A DNA stretch of 64,000 bases from the NCBI RefSeq assembly GCF_002215215.1, contig NZ_CP018632.1, positions 1,320,001 through 1,384,000 of the forward strand. Direction: 5' to 3'. This DNA comes from Granulosicoccus antarcticus IMCC3135 (GTDB lineage: Bacteria; Pseudomonadota; Gammaproteobacteria; Granulosicoccales; Granulosicoccaceae). Both the position numbers and the translations under genes were made by a program. Below, in pieces: positions 54,782 through 63,978 of the stretch (the stretch's first letter is position 1; the number at the start of each line of letters is the position of its first letter). The notes under the pieces were generated by a model that did no database searches, was not told the DNA's origin, and saw only the letters and a list, made by a program, of their open reading frames with translations.

Positions 54782-55453
54782 ATGCGCCTGTTGCTGGTAG
54801 AGGACACGCCAGATGTTGCCGAAGCCATCGCTGTGAGTTTTGCGCGTGCGGGAGACACACTGGATTGTGCCGCTGATCTGAAACAGGCGCGCGCCAGTCT
54901 CCACGTGCAGCAATACGATGTCCTGATCCTTGATATCAATCTGCCCGATGGCAGCGGTCGAGATCTGTTGGCCGAACTGCGTCGCGAGCGCAACGCCGTT
55001 CCGGTGCTGATGCTCACCGCCAGGCTGGGTATCGAGGAGCGTGTCGCCTCCCTTGATGGTGGTGCCGATGACTACCTGACCAAACCCTTTGATCTGCGCG
55101 AGTTGCAGGCGCGGGTTCGAGCCCTGCATCGGCGTTCGCCGGCGGTGCGCGAACCGACCATTGAGTTCGGTTCGCTGGTGATTGATGTTGCCGGCAAGAC
55201 ACTGACGTGCAACGGTGATGCTCTCGTTCTGACTCGACGTGAATTCAGTCTGCTCGAAGCACTACTTGATCGTCGTGGCAGGGTGGCTTCGAAGGAGCAT
55301 ATTCTGAGTCGCATGTTCTCGTTCGATGAGGCAGAAGTGGGAACCAATGCCATTGAGCTTTATGTGTCGCGCTTGCGGCGTAAACTGGCAGGCAGTCAGG
55401 TTGCCATTCGTACGTTGCGTGGTCTTGGGTACCAGCTTGTTGATGAAGCCTGA
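54782..55453 (+). CDS. OmpR-family response regulator (TctD/PgtA-like)
   Basis: A 223-residue two-domain regulator. The receiver has acidic residues in LLVEDTPDVAEA, the phospho-acceptor Asp51 in VLILDINLPDGSGRDLL, and TKPFDLRELQARVRALHRR. The C-terminal winged helix (about 130-220; LTRREFSLLEALL, TLRGLGYQLVDE) is of OmpR type. CGGAGA lies about 9 bases before the ATG. It is divergent from tctC (175 bp) and overlaps the kinase gene by 11 bases. Likely role: switching on tctCBA when the carboxylate is present. Confidence 0.92.
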   Translation: MRLLLVEDTPDVAEAIAVSFARAGDTLDCAADLKQARASLHVQQYDVLILDINLPDGSGRDLLAELRRERNAVPVLMLTARLGIEERVASLDGGADDYLTKPFDLRELQARVRALHRRSPAVREPTIEFGSLVIDVAGKTLTCNGDALVLTRREFSLLEALLDRRGRVASKEHILSRMFSFDEAEVGTNAIELYVSRLRRKLAGSQVAIRTLRGLGYQLVDEA

Positions 55454-56828
55454 ATCCGGCACCTCGCTGACTCGGCGTCTGGCCTTGTCGATTTCAATGT
55501 TGCTGATTGCAGGTGGCGCGCTGGTCAGTCTGGCGGCGCTGGCCTACGGACGCCAGGCGGCACAGACAGCCTTTGATCGTTTGCTACTGGGATCCGCCCG
55601 TCAGATAGAGGCGAGCACCAGTGTACTGGATGGTCAGGTGATGGCCGATATTCCAGTCTCGGCATTTGAACTGTTGGCACTGGCACCTGAGGACCGGGTC
55701 GTCTATCGTATCGTTGGTCATGATGGCAAGACGTTGACCGGTTATGACTCTCTGGTCATTCCAAAAGAGAACATGGCTGAAGTGGCTTACTACGATCTGG
55801 AGTTCGGCGGAGAGCCGATTCGGGTCGTTGCCTTGTCACACCGATTTGCCGAACGAGCATTCAGCGGCACCATTCAAGTGCTGGTAGGCCATACCTTGCG
55901 GGCACGCAAAGCGCTGGCTCAGGAATTGGTGGGCAGTGCCATACTTGTAGTGGCGCTGGTGGGCGTGAGCATGGCAGGCCTTGCCATTTTTGCAGTTTAT
56001 TCGGCGTTACGCCCATTGCACCGTATTGAACGCAGTTTCAGCTCTCGCGATCCACGCGATCTGACCCCCCTTGACGTTGCGGTGCCCAGTGAGCTGACCC
56101 CGGTGGTGAATGCCATCAATCGGTTCATGTCACGTCTGGGTCGACAGATGGAGACGACAAATAATCTCATTGCAGACTCGGCTCACCAACTGCGTACCCC
56201 CGTGGCGGCCCTGCGAGCGCAGACCGAACTAGCCACCGAAGAGTCTGACCCTGCGGCTCTGGCCAAGGCACTGGCCAGGATTCATGCACGCAGTCGCAGC
56301 CTGAGTCGGCTCACTGATCAATTGCTGAATCGTGCGCTGGTCATTCATCGTAATGATTCGGCTGTTCGAACCCTGGTTGATGTCCGCACTGTCGCTATTG
56401 AAACTGTCGATGAGTTCGATATCGACAGTCAGGGTCGATCCCGGGAGCTCAGACTTCAGCTTCCTGAGCATGCTGTGTGGGTGCGTGGCGATGTGCTATC
56501 GCTGCGCGAAGCCTGCAAGAATCTTGTCAATAATGCCTTTGCGCATGGTCAGCCGCCGGTAACGCTGAGCGTCTTTGCGGAGCAGGGCAAGGTCATACTG
56601 GCGGTGGAAGATCGGGGCAAAGGCATGGATCCGCAGACGACATCGAGGGCAGGAGAGCGCTTTTTACAGTCAGAAGAGACTGGGCGATCCGGTAGTGGCA
56701 TTGGTCTGGCCATTGTTCATGAGGTGACCCGGGCACACGAGGGAAGCTTGCGATATTCGGTAGATGAGGTGCAGGGTTTCAAGGTATCCATGGTGCTACC
56801 TGGAGAGAATAATGCCAGCAAAGACTGA
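55443..56828 (+). CDS. Sensor histidine kinase (TctE-like)
   Basis: A 461-residue membrane kinase. Two helices (about 15-37 and 163-187) flank a periplasmic sensor of the TctE type (FDRLLLGSARQIEASTSVLD). A HAMP segment, the HisKA box with His248 (LIADSAHQLRTPVAALRAQ), the N box EACKNLVNNAFAHG, and G boxes VEDRGKGMD and GSGIGLAIVHEVTRAHEG complete it. The ATG at 55443 overlaps the regulator gene by 11 bases and its end overlaps the binding-protein gene by 17, so all three are coupled. Confidence 0.92.
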   Translation: MKPESGTSLTRRLALSISMLLIAGGALVSLAALAYGRQAAQTAFDRLLLGSARQIEASTSVLDGQVMADIPVSAFELLALAPEDRVVYRIVGHDGKTLTGYDSLVIPKENMAEVAYYDLEFGGEPIRVVALSHRFAERAFSGTIQVLVGHTLRARKALAQELVGSAILVVALVGVSMAGLAIFAVYSALRPLHRIERSFSSRDPRDLTPLDVAVPSELTPVVNAINRFMSRLGRQMETTNNLIADSAHQLRTPVAALRAQTELATEESDPAALAKALARIHARSRSLSRLTDQLLNRALVIHRNDSAVRTLVDVRTVAIETVDEFDIDSQGRSRELRLQLPEHAVWVRGDVLSLREACKNLVNNAFAHGQPPVTLSVFAEQGKVILAVEDRGKGMDPQTTSRAGERFLQSEETGRSGSGIGLAIVHEVTRAHEGSLRYSVDEVQGFKVSMVLPGENNASKD

Positions 56829-57909
56829 TCGAAGTTCTGTCCGCCGCTGGTGCCTCATCTTGTGTCTGCTGGTACTATCCGCAAGCGCCTGTGCTCTGGA
56901 AGATGTACGCGAGTTTGGTGTCGAGAATGCCTCTCGCACACTGTTGGTCAGAGGCACTACTGATATCGAAGCGTTTGCACCCGTGATGCTGGCGTTTCTT
57001 GAAACCAGTGTCGACACGCGCATTCGCTACGAGCAATGGGGCTCGAATGCGCTATTCGAGAAAACCGACAATCAATGCCGTCAATCAGAGGCGGGTGCCG
57101 ATGTGGTGATCAGCTCGGCCATCGACCAGCAAGTCAAGCTGGTCAATGATGGTTGCGCCCAGGCTCATCGTTCTGTCTACACACGACGCCTGCCTGAACA
57201 TGCCATCTGGCGTGATGAGCTTTTCGGCATAACGCTGGAACCTGCGGTGCTGGTTTATAACCGGGAGCAGTTGTCGGAAGATGAGGTGCCGCTCAGTCGG
57301 TTCGATCTTATTGACCGACTGCGTCCCAACGACAGTCGCTTTGCGGGACGCGTGGCCACCTACGATATCGAGAAATCTGGTCTGGGGTATTTATTCGCCT
57401 TTGCAGACGCGCAGCAAGCCAGTACTTTTGGAGCCCTGCTCGAAGCTTTCGGCCGCACCGGTGCTGTTGCTACCTGCTGTTCTGCCGAGCTTATCGATGC
57501 CGTTGCCGAGGGACGTTTTCTGGTCGCATACAACGTTCTGGGTTCGTATGCACTGGCGCGAGCCGCCACAGATTCTCGTATTGGCATTGTCGCGCCACAG
57601 GACTACACCTTGACCTTGTCTCGGGGAGCGATGATTCCCAAGGGGACCAGACAAATCGAGATAGCGCGTGCATTCCTGGATTTTCTGCTATCCGACAACG
57701 GGCGGGCAGTGCTCAGCCAGTCGCATTTGATTGCAACTTTCGATGACAGTGATACGGCAGATTTTCCATCGCTAGAAGGTGCCATTCCTGTATTGAGACC
57801 CATACCGCTGTCGCCGACGCTACTGGTCGGGCTGGATCAGATGAAGCGTGAGCTTTTCATTCGTCAGTGGCGTGAAAAGATGGTGTTGCTGCCAGACGAA
57901 AATGAGTAA
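56812..57909 (+). CDS. Periplasmic solute-binding protein coupled to the two-component system (PgtC-like)
   Basis: A 365-residue exported protein of the iron/spermidine-type solute-binding superfamily. The signal region is WCLILCLLVLSASACALEDV, with a possible lipid-attachment Cys near residue 31. Lobe motifs are LLVRGTTDIEAFAPVMLAFL, GADVVISSAIDQQVKLVNDG and FGITLEPAVLVYNREQL. The order response regulator–kinase–binding protein matches Salmonella PgtA-B-C, where the third protein is needed for induction. It overlaps the kinase gene by 17 bases, with GGAGAG upstream. No ABC permease or ATPase follows, so a sensing role is favoured over transport. Confidence 0.78.
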   Translation: MPAKTDRSSVRRWCLILCLLVLSASACALEDVREFGVENASRTLLVRGTTDIEAFAPVMLAFLETSVDTRIRYEQWGSNALFEKTDNQCRQSEAGADVVISSAIDQQVKLVNDGCAQAHRSVYTRRLPEHAIWRDELFGITLEPAVLVYNREQLSEDEVPLSRFDLIDRLRPNDSRFAGRVATYDIEKSGLGYLFAFADAQQASTFGALLEAFGRTGAVATCCSAELIDAVAEGRFLVAYNVLGSYALARAATDSRIGIVAPQDYTLTLSRGAMIPKGTRQIEIARAFLDFLLSDNGRAVLSQSHLIATFDDSDTADFPSLEGAIPVLRPIPLSPTLLVGLDQMKRELFIRQWREKMVLLPDENE

Positions 57910-58020
57910 GAGTATTTGTCATCCGGGCTGTAAAAGTTACCGATTGCCATGACGTCATGCCAACTAACTCATCCTCTGGCGGTGCTGATTGTAGAATAAG
58001 AGAACATCACCAATGGTCGA

Positions 58021-59376
58021 ATGCCACTCTTGAAGCCTTTTGGACGTTTATTCCTCACAATCTTTCTGCCCGTTTTTCTGTTCTTCAATACGGGGTTCGC
58101 TGTGGCTGCATCCAAAGTCGAGATCCTGCACTGGGGTGATGACTGGTCCATTGAAGTGGACGGTCAGCCCTTCGAGCTAAAAGGCGCGGGTATGGGGTAC
58201 TCCGATGAAGCCGGTATTGCCATTCTGGCTAAAGCCGGTGGCAACGCTTTTCGTACCTGGGGCACCGAGCATCTGGATGTGCAACTGGCGGCAGCCGAAC
58301 GTCATGGACTCAAGGTGTTGGTAGGTCTCGACATGCAAAAGCAGCTACAAGGTTTTGATTACAACGACAGCGCTGCCGTGGCTGCCCAGCTGGCCATGCT
58401 GAAAGCCAGTATTGATCGCTACAAGTCGCATCCGAGCTTGTTGGGCTGGATCATTGCCAACGAGCCGAACCTCATGATTGGTGCCGATGGTGGTGCGGTG
58501 CAGCCAAACCCGAAGGTCTACGCGGCGATGGGGGATGTTCTGGATTACATTCATGAGCACGACCCTGATCATCCGGCAACCGTGGCATTCGCCTTCACCG
58601 GGACACTGGCAGACGACGTCAATCTGGCTTTAAAATCCATGCCGACACTCGATTTTCTGTCATTTCAAGCTTACGGTGCTCTACCGGCCATTGCGCCCTT
58701 GGTTGAAGAACTCGCTGTCGAACTGCCGTATATGGTCACTGAGTTCGGACCGTTGGGACACTGGGAAATGCCAGCGACGCAATGGGGGCGTGAAATTGAA
58801 GAGGCTAGTGGCGCCAAGGCTGCTGGTCTGGTTGATCGGATGTATCAGGCCGGACTGAACAATCCAGAAGGACAGCTACTGGGCGGCTTTGCCTTTCTTT
58901 GGGGGCACAAGCAGGAACGCACACCAACCTGGTATGGCCTGTTTACCGAAGATGGCGGTCGCACCGCTGCGGTGGATGAGCTTACCCGTCTGTGGACAGG
59001 TCAATATTCTGAGCAACGGGCCCCTTCGGCATGGGGCCTGAGGCTGAATGAACTGCAGGCGACAGAAAATATTGTGCTGGCGCCCGGTGAGTCGGTACAT
59101 GCCAGGCTGCAGGCGAGTGATCCTGAAGGCGACTCCCTGAGTATTCGCTGGCAACTCATGCATGAGGTGCAGGCGCGCAGTCATGGTGGTCATTTTGAGG
59201 CGGAACCTGATGCGGTGAGGCTTGATGCTGGAAAAACCACCAGCGTCGGTGATGTCCATGAAATGATGCTGCGGGCACCGCTGCAGCCGGGAGAGTATCG
59301 GCTCTACGCCTGGGCGCAAGATGGCTCTGGGGGAGTGGCCACGGCAAACTTTCCATTTCTGGTGGCCGCTCCCTGA
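58021..59376 (+). CDS. Secreted GH2-type TIM-barrel glycosidase-like protein
   Basis: A 451-residue exported protein. The signal peptide (FLTIFLPVFLFFNTGFAVAA) is followed by a TIM barrel like the catalytic domain of GH2/GH5. WGDDWSIEVDGQPFELKGAG opens it, GWIIANEPN carries the acid/base Glu148, and PYMVTEFGPLGHWE carries the nucleophile Glu241. A C-terminal beta domain (about 345-451; APGESVHARLQASDPEGDSL) resembles a carbohydrate-binding or Ig-like fold. Activity is likely a beta-glycosidase (galactosidase, mannosidase or glucanase); the substrate is unknown. It converges on the sulfatase-maturation gene, suggesting a shared role in sulfated polysaccharide use. Confidence 0.75.
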   Translation: MPLLKPFGRLFLTIFLPVFLFFNTGFAVAASKVEILHWGDDWSIEVDGQPFELKGAGMGYSDEAGIAILAKAGGNAFRTWGTEHLDVQLAAAERHGLKVLVGLDMQKQLQGFDYNDSAAVAAQLAMLKASIDRYKSHPSLLGWIIANEPNLMIGADGGAVQPNPKVYAAMGDVLDYIHEHDPDHPATVAFAFTGTLADDVNLALKSMPTLDFLSFQAYGALPAIAPLVEELAVELPYMVTEFGPLGHWEMPATQWGREIEEASGAKAAGLVDRMYQAGLNNPEGQLLGGFAFLWGHKQERTPTWYGLFTEDGGRTAAVDELTRLWTGQYSEQRAPSAWGLRLNELQATENIVLAPGESVHARLQASDPEGDSLSIRWQLMHEVQARSHGGHFEAEPDAVRLDAGKTTSVGDVHEMMLRAPLQPGEYRLYAWAQDGSGGVATANFPFLVAAP

Positions 59377-59428
59377 GGGAGTAATCAGTGACGCTCAGAC
59401 AAGAGACCTGTCACTTGGTCTCCTGTTT

Positions 59429-60496
59429 TCAAGCTTCGTCCCAGACGACCCTGAAGCTCTGATGTGTTGTGGTGCTATCCGGAGTTGAACCTGTTCGAGC
59501 CGCTATCCGGTAACGATAACAATAACTCTTGTGGCACAAGAAGGACCCACCCTTGGCCAGTTTGTAGTCTTTCATCGAGCGTATGCGTGAGCGGGCCTTC
59601 GGGTTGCGGGATTTGTTGCTGTAGTTATCCGCTGTCCACTCCCAGACATTACCGCACAGGTTGTACAGTTCATAACCGTTGGGTTCGAAAGAGCGAGCTG
59701 GTGCGGTGCTCAGGTAGCCATCGGCTCCGGAGTTGGTATCGGGAAAAGTCCCCTGCCAGATATTACAAGGCAGGGTGTCGGTGTCGTCCGGCTCTGTATC
59801 TCCCCAGGGAAATTTGACATCGCCCAGCCCGCCGCGGGCCGCATGTTCCCACTCCGCTTCGCTGGGCAGTCGACCGCCGGCCCACCGGGCATAGATCGTC
59901 GCATCATTCCACGACACATGTACCACCGGATGATCAGGATGCCAGCCCCTAGCCTGGGTTCCCGGGCCATTCACATCTCGCCAGTTAGCTCCGTTGACCC
60001 GCCGCCACCATTCGATGCCCGGTATTCCTTGCGTACGCTCAATGTCTTCGGGTACCTGTTGCCAGAACACATACGACCAGCCAAAACGTTCTGCTTCAGT
60101 GACATACCGGGTCTGTTCGATGAATTGAAGAAACTGGGTATTGCTTATCGCGGTCTGGCTGATACGGAACGGTTTCATACGAACGCGACGCAGTGGCGTT
60201 TCGCCATCATCGCGAACCCCCGGATCTGAGGTGCCTACCAAGGCGCTACCACCGGGAATCGATCGGGCTGCTGGTCTGAGTGATACTTCACAGCGCAGCG
60301 TGCTGAATGCGGCCGAAACGCCAGGGCTTGTCGCTTGCTCGCCGCGCACAGGCGCGCAGCAGGCATGTTCGGAACCGGTGTCGAACTGGCTGACAGCCGG
60401 AGCGGGCCTGGTCGGGGAGCAGCAACTGTCGCTGTGCGTGGCAACTGCCTGCAAGCGACGATCACTGGAGGCGTTGTTGCACTTCGCAGGGATCAT
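59429..60496 (-). CDS. Formylglycine-generating enzyme (sulfatase modifying factor) with a CC-rich N-terminus
   Basis: A 355-residue FGE, which oxidises the active-site Cys of sulfatases to formylglycine. The core is typical: FRISQTAISNTQFLQFIEQT, GRLPSEAEWEHAARGG and NLCGNVWEWTADNYS. The two active-site Cys, near 321 and 326, lie in GGSFLCHKSYCYRYRIAAR, as in human FGE. The first 80 residues are unusual, with paired cysteines (SDSCCSP; EHACCAPVRG) and no signal peptide. The ATG overlaps the sulfatase stop (ATGA at 60493-60496); ATGs at 60508 and 60520 are also possible. Confidence 0.9.
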   Translation of the reverse strand: MIPAKCNNASSDRRLQAVATHSDSCCSPTRPAPAVSQFDTGSEHACCAPVRGEQATSPGVSAAFSTLRCEVSLRPAARSIPGGSALVGTSDPGVRDDGETPLRRVRMKPFRISQTAISNTQFLQFIEQTRYVTEAERFGWSYVFWQQVPEDIERTQGIPGIEWWRRVNGANWRDVNGPGTQARGWHPDHPVVHVSWNDATIYARWAGGRLPSEAEWEHAARGGLGDVKFPWGDTEPDDTDTLPCNIWQGTFPDTNSGADGYLSTAPARSFEPNGYELYNLCGNVWEWTADNYSNKSRNPKARSRIRSMKDYKLAKGGSFLCHKSYCYRYRIAARTGSTPDSTTTHQSFRVVWDEA

Positions 60497-61935
60497 TCGT
60501 ATTCCCATTTGTGCAACCATGGATCGTCGGTCAACGACTGGTAATGCCGGATTCTTGCGCAGAAATGCTCGACCAGCTCGGCTCTGTCGGGCAAGGCTGC
60601 CAGGTTGACAAGTTCGTCCGGATCCTCTTCCAGGTCGTATAGTTCAAATTTCGGTCGGTTCAGATAATGTTCCATTTCCCGATGACCGATCGTTGTACCT
60701 GCACGGCGAGCACTTTGCCAGGATGCGGAAGACCACAAGTCGGCTGCCGTAGGAAAGGTAATCTGCCAGGCGATGTTGTAGATGAATTTATATTGCTGTG
60801 TCCTGATCACGCGCATCGGGTAGTAGTTGGTGATCTGGTGAAACGAGTGCGCTGCAAACAGCTCCTCGCGCCAGTGATAAGCGTCAGAATCATTCAGGGT
60901 CGGAATGATGCTGCTGCCCAGCATGCGCGGATCCTCTGGAAGTGTTGCTCCGGCGAAGTCCAGAATGGTCGGAACGATATCGGCCCAGTTCACCAGTGCC
61001 TTGTTTCTGGTTCCGGCGGCGGCCGTGTGCAATGGGCTGTAGAGAATGAAAGGCAGTCGCATGCCTGGCTCGTAAAGAGTGGTCTTGGCGACCGGAAAAG
61101 CACCACCGTTATCGGAGATATAGAGTATGACGGTGTTGTCCATCTGCCCGCATGCTTCCAGATGATGAATCAGACGTCCCACACCTCGGTCCAGGCGATG
61201 GATGGATTGGTAGTACTCGGCAATCTCTGCTCGTGTGCCGGCGGTGTCTTCCAGGTACTCGGGAACCACGATGGTGTCAGGGTCGAAAAATACTTCCTCG
61301 TCGTCGGGAAAGTTTTCTGGCGGATTGCCAAAGTCATCCGGTTTTAGAGGATGGTCCAGTCGTAGCTTTTCGCGATGCGGATTGTAGGAGGCGTAATAAA
61401 GGAAGAAGGGCTCTTCGGTATCGGCGCTTACAAATGGCTGGCAGCGATCAGCCTTCCAGATATCGTCCCGTAAACGTCTGAACTCCTCGTCATCGTCATG
61501 TGTATGCTCGGACGCATCGTCATAGGAGGCAACGCTTTTGGTTGACTCGTTCGGATCCCAGTCGAATGGAAACTGTTCCACGGGACGATAGTGTTGCTTG
61601 CCGATTCTGCCGGTTCGATAGCCGGCCTGCTTGAGATAGACAGGCAGGGTAGTAATGCCTGCAGCCAGTGAGAAGTTGTGGGGGGAGTGAGTATGGCCGA
61701 ACGTACGGTTCGTATGATTGTGCAGTCCGGTCAGGATGACAGATCGTGAGGAGGCGCAGGAGGCCGTGGTACAAAAGGCGGTGTCGAATACGACCCCCTT
61801 GTTTGCCAGTGCGTCCAGGTTCGGTGTTTGCACCACGGCGTTGCCATAACAGCCCAGTGCCTCTCGGCCATGGTCGTCACTGACAATCAGGATGATATTG
61901 GGGCGTTTTCGATCAGGTTTTTGCATGGAAGTCAT
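60493..61935 (-). CDS. Type I sulfatase (S1 family), cytoplasmic
   Basis: A 480-residue sulfatase. The metal ligands start with IILIVSDDHGREALGCYGNA, and the modified Cys60 lies in CASSRSVILTGLHNHTN (C-x-S-x-R instead of the usual C-x-P-x-R). DNTVILYISDNGGAFPVAKT near residue 270 and IGKQHYRPV supply further metal and sulfate ligands. It resembles the heparan N-sulfatase/SGSH-like part of the S1 family. No signal peptide is seen, so the substrate must be imported, probably after trimming. It lies 66 bases after a TTT tctA and is directly coupled to the FGE gene. Confidence 0.88.
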   Translation of the reverse strand: MTSMQKPDRKRPNIILIVSDDHGREALGCYGNAVVQTPNLDALANKGVVFDTAFCTTASCASSRSVILTGLHNHTNRTFGHTHSPHNFSLAAGITTLPVYLKQAGYRTGRIGKQHYRPVEQFPFDWDPNESTKSVASYDDASEHTHDDDEEFRRLRDDIWKADRCQPFVSADTEEPFFLYYASYNPHREKLRLDHPLKPDDFGNPPENFPDDEEVFFDPDTIVVPEYLEDTAGTRAEIAEYYQSIHRLDRGVGRLIHHLEACGQMDNTVILYISDNGGAFPVAKTTLYEPGMRLPFILYSPLHTAAAGTRNKALVNWADIVPTILDFAGATLPEDPRMLGSSIIPTLNDSDAYHWREELFAAHSFHQITNYYPMRVIRTQQYKFIYNIAWQITFPTAADLWSSASWQSARRAGTTIGHREMEHYLNRPKFELYDLEEDPDELVNLAALPDRAELVEHFCARIRHYQSLTDDPWLHKWEYE

Positions 61936-62001
61936 GTCACGTGTTTGTACATCTGGAAAATGATCTGATGGAGTCGCGTTAGCGAGTAGTCTGCGAGCAG
62001 G

Positions 62002-63480
62002 CTAGCGTTTCCTTTTTCGTAGCGAGGAGACAAGAGGCAATAGTAATGCGATGGCCGTTAGCCCAATGAAGAAGGTAAAGATAGGCTTTTGGAAAAAAAG
62101 CCAGACATTGCCGTCACTGAGCAACAAGCCTCTGCGCAAGCTCTCCTCGAAGGGTTTTCCCAACACAAAGCCAATGACAACAGGGGCGAGCTGATAGCCG
62201 CCATAACGCATCAGCAAACCGATGCCGCCAGCAATGATGGCGATAAAGATATCCATGACGCTGGATCGTACCGTGTAGGCACCCACCAGTGACAGCATTA
62301 CCACCATGGGCATCAGAATCGAGGCCGGTATTCTCAGGACGCGGGTGAATAACTGTGCGCTGAGTGCTCCCACCAGCAGAATAAGCAGATTGGCGAACAG
62401 CAGTGCCATGAACATCATGTTGACCAGTACGGGCTCGTCGACATACAGCCGAACGCCAGGGGTAACACCATGTATTATCAGCGCACCTATCAGGACGGCT
62501 GTGCCGCCGTCACCCGGAATACCCAAAGCCAGAGTCGGTACCAGCGCACCTCCTGTGACAGCGTTGTTGGAGGCCTCGGATGCAATAAGGCCATCCGGTT
62601 CTCCCTTGCCAAAGTTCTCCCGGTTGGGTGATGAGCGCTTGCCATCGGCGTAGCTGACAAAGGCCGCTGTGACGGCACCGACGCCGGGCAATATGCCGAT
62701 GAACGAGCCTATGGCGCTGGCTCGAATCAGTGGCATCTTTCTGCTTTTCCATTCCTGCCAGCTCGGAAAACTGAAACCGATCTTGCTGGGCACCAGTGAC
62801 GCTGTCTTGTCTCCGGTACAGGTCTGATGCAGCACTTCGGAAAGCGCGAAAACGCCGATCAGAATAGGTACGACATGGAATCCGGCTGTCAGCTCGAAGT
62901 AATCAAAGTCGAAACGCGAGCTTCCGGTGAAGGCATCCTGGCCGACGGTTGAAAGAAACAAGCCGAGCAAGGCGGCAATAAGGCCCTTGACCGTGTTGCC
63001 TTGCGAGACCCATGCAATCGTTGTCATCGAGAAGATGATGAGAGCCAGTATTTCGATCGATCCGAACTTGATGGCAACCTGGGACAGGGGCGGGGCGGCA
63101 ACCATCAGGATAATCACCGAGAAGATACCGCCGAAAACAGATGCCCCCGTGGCCCAGCCCAGAGCTCTGTCTGCCTTGCCCTGTTGTGCCATGGGGTAGC
63201 CATCAAGAACCGTTGCGGCCGATTGCGGAGTGCCGGGTACATTGATGAGTATGGCGCTGATAGAGCCGCCGTAAACCGATGATACATACACAGATAGCAA
63301 CAGGACGATAGCCGGGCCACTGTCGAGGGCGAAAGTCAGTGGCAGCATCATCGCCAGAGCCACGACGGTACCAAGACCAGGCATGGCGCCGACAAAGGTA
63401 CCGATGACGACACCACTGACTAGTGCCGTTATTCCCTGTACGTTGAATATGAGTGCCAGTGCTAGATAGAGATCTTGCAT
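62002..63480 (-). CDS. Tripartite tricarboxylate transporter large membrane subunit (TctA), system 2
   Basis: A 492-residue TctA-type protein. It has GTFVGAMPGLGTVVALAMML near residue 27, SSVYGGSISAILINVPGTPQ and SAATVLDGYPMAQQGKADRA, then GSFIGILPGVGAVTAAFVSY near residue 260. About 11 helices are visible. It clearly differs from system 1 (tctA at 51510) and is of its own TTT branch. Its gene lies 9 bases after tctB and 66 bases before the sulfatase, so transporter and sulfatase are probably one operon. The tctC gene is likely just past the window edge. Confidence 0.92.
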   Translation of the reverse strand: MQDLYLALALIFNVQGITALVSGVVIGTFVGAMPGLGTVVALAMMLPLTFALDSGPAIVLLLSVYVSSVYGGSISAILINVPGTPQSAATVLDGYPMAQQGKADRALGWATGASVFGGIFSVIILMVAAPPLSQVAIKFGSIEILALIIFSMTTIAWVSQGNTVKGLIAALLGLFLSTVGQDAFTGSSRFDFDYFELTAGFHVVPILIGVFALSEVLHQTCTGDKTASLVPSKIGFSFPSWQEWKSRKMPLIRASAIGSFIGILPGVGAVTAAFVSYADGKRSSPNRENFGKGEPDGLIASEASNNAVTGGALVPTLALGIPGDGGTAVLIGALIIHGVTPGVRLYVDEPVLVNMMFMALLFANLLILLVGALSAQLFTRVLRIPASILMPMVVMLSLVGAYTVRSSVMDIFIAIIAGGIGLLMRYGGYQLAPVVIGFVLGKPFEESLRRGLLLSDGNVWLFFQKPIFTFFIGLTAIALLLPLVSSLRKRKR

Positions 63481-63489
63481 GTCTGGGTG

Positions 63490-63978
63490 TCAACCTTGTA
63501 AAAGTATGCCTGCAGGCAGGCTGAGTTCAGCCAGCTGCACGATGATGTACCAGGTGGCTAAGGGGGCCAGCAGGCCGACAATCAGTAGTGCCAGCTTGTT
63601 GCGACAGCCCATGGTCCACCCGGTAGTGAGTATGCCAAGGGCCATGGTTGCGTAAAATCCGAGCGTATCCTGAATACTGGCCATCACCAGCAAGATGAAA
63701 AATACCGTCATGACCCGAATGATGGCCCTCTTGCGCTCCTGCTTGTCGACAGCTTGGGCACCATCGGCTCGCGTGCCAGCTGGCATTCTCAAGGCACGCA
63801 CAAGCAACAAGGTTGCCAGCGTGAACAGCAGTATCAACAGAATTCGAGGTACGAAGACGGTGGATATCTCGTCGGGGTCCGAAAAGGCTGTGTAGCGATC
63901 GCTGAAAGTGTGTAACAGCAATAAGCCTGAGATCAGCAGAAAAGTAATCGCCGAACAGATGTTGTTGCGGCGACTCAC
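63490..63978 (-). CDS. Tripartite tricarboxylate transporter small membrane subunit (TctB), system 2
   Basis: A 162-residue protein with four membrane helices (ITFLLISGLLLLHTF; VPRILLILLFTLATLLLVRA; VMTVFFILLVMASIQ; LALLIVGLLAPLATWYIIVQ). Between the first helices it has FSDPDEIS, common in TctB proteins. The call rests on size, topology and position in front of tctA. It starts at GTG 63978, close to the right edge of the window. It is the small membrane partner of the second TTT transporter. Confidence 0.85.
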   Translation of the reverse strand: MSRRNNICSAITFLLISGLLLLHTFSDRYTAFSDPDEISTVFVPRILLILLFTLATLLLVRALRMPAGTRADGAQAVDKQERKRAIIRVMTVFFILLVMASIQDTLGFYATMALGILTTGWTMGCRNKLALLIVGLLAPLATWYIIVQLAELSLPAGILLQG

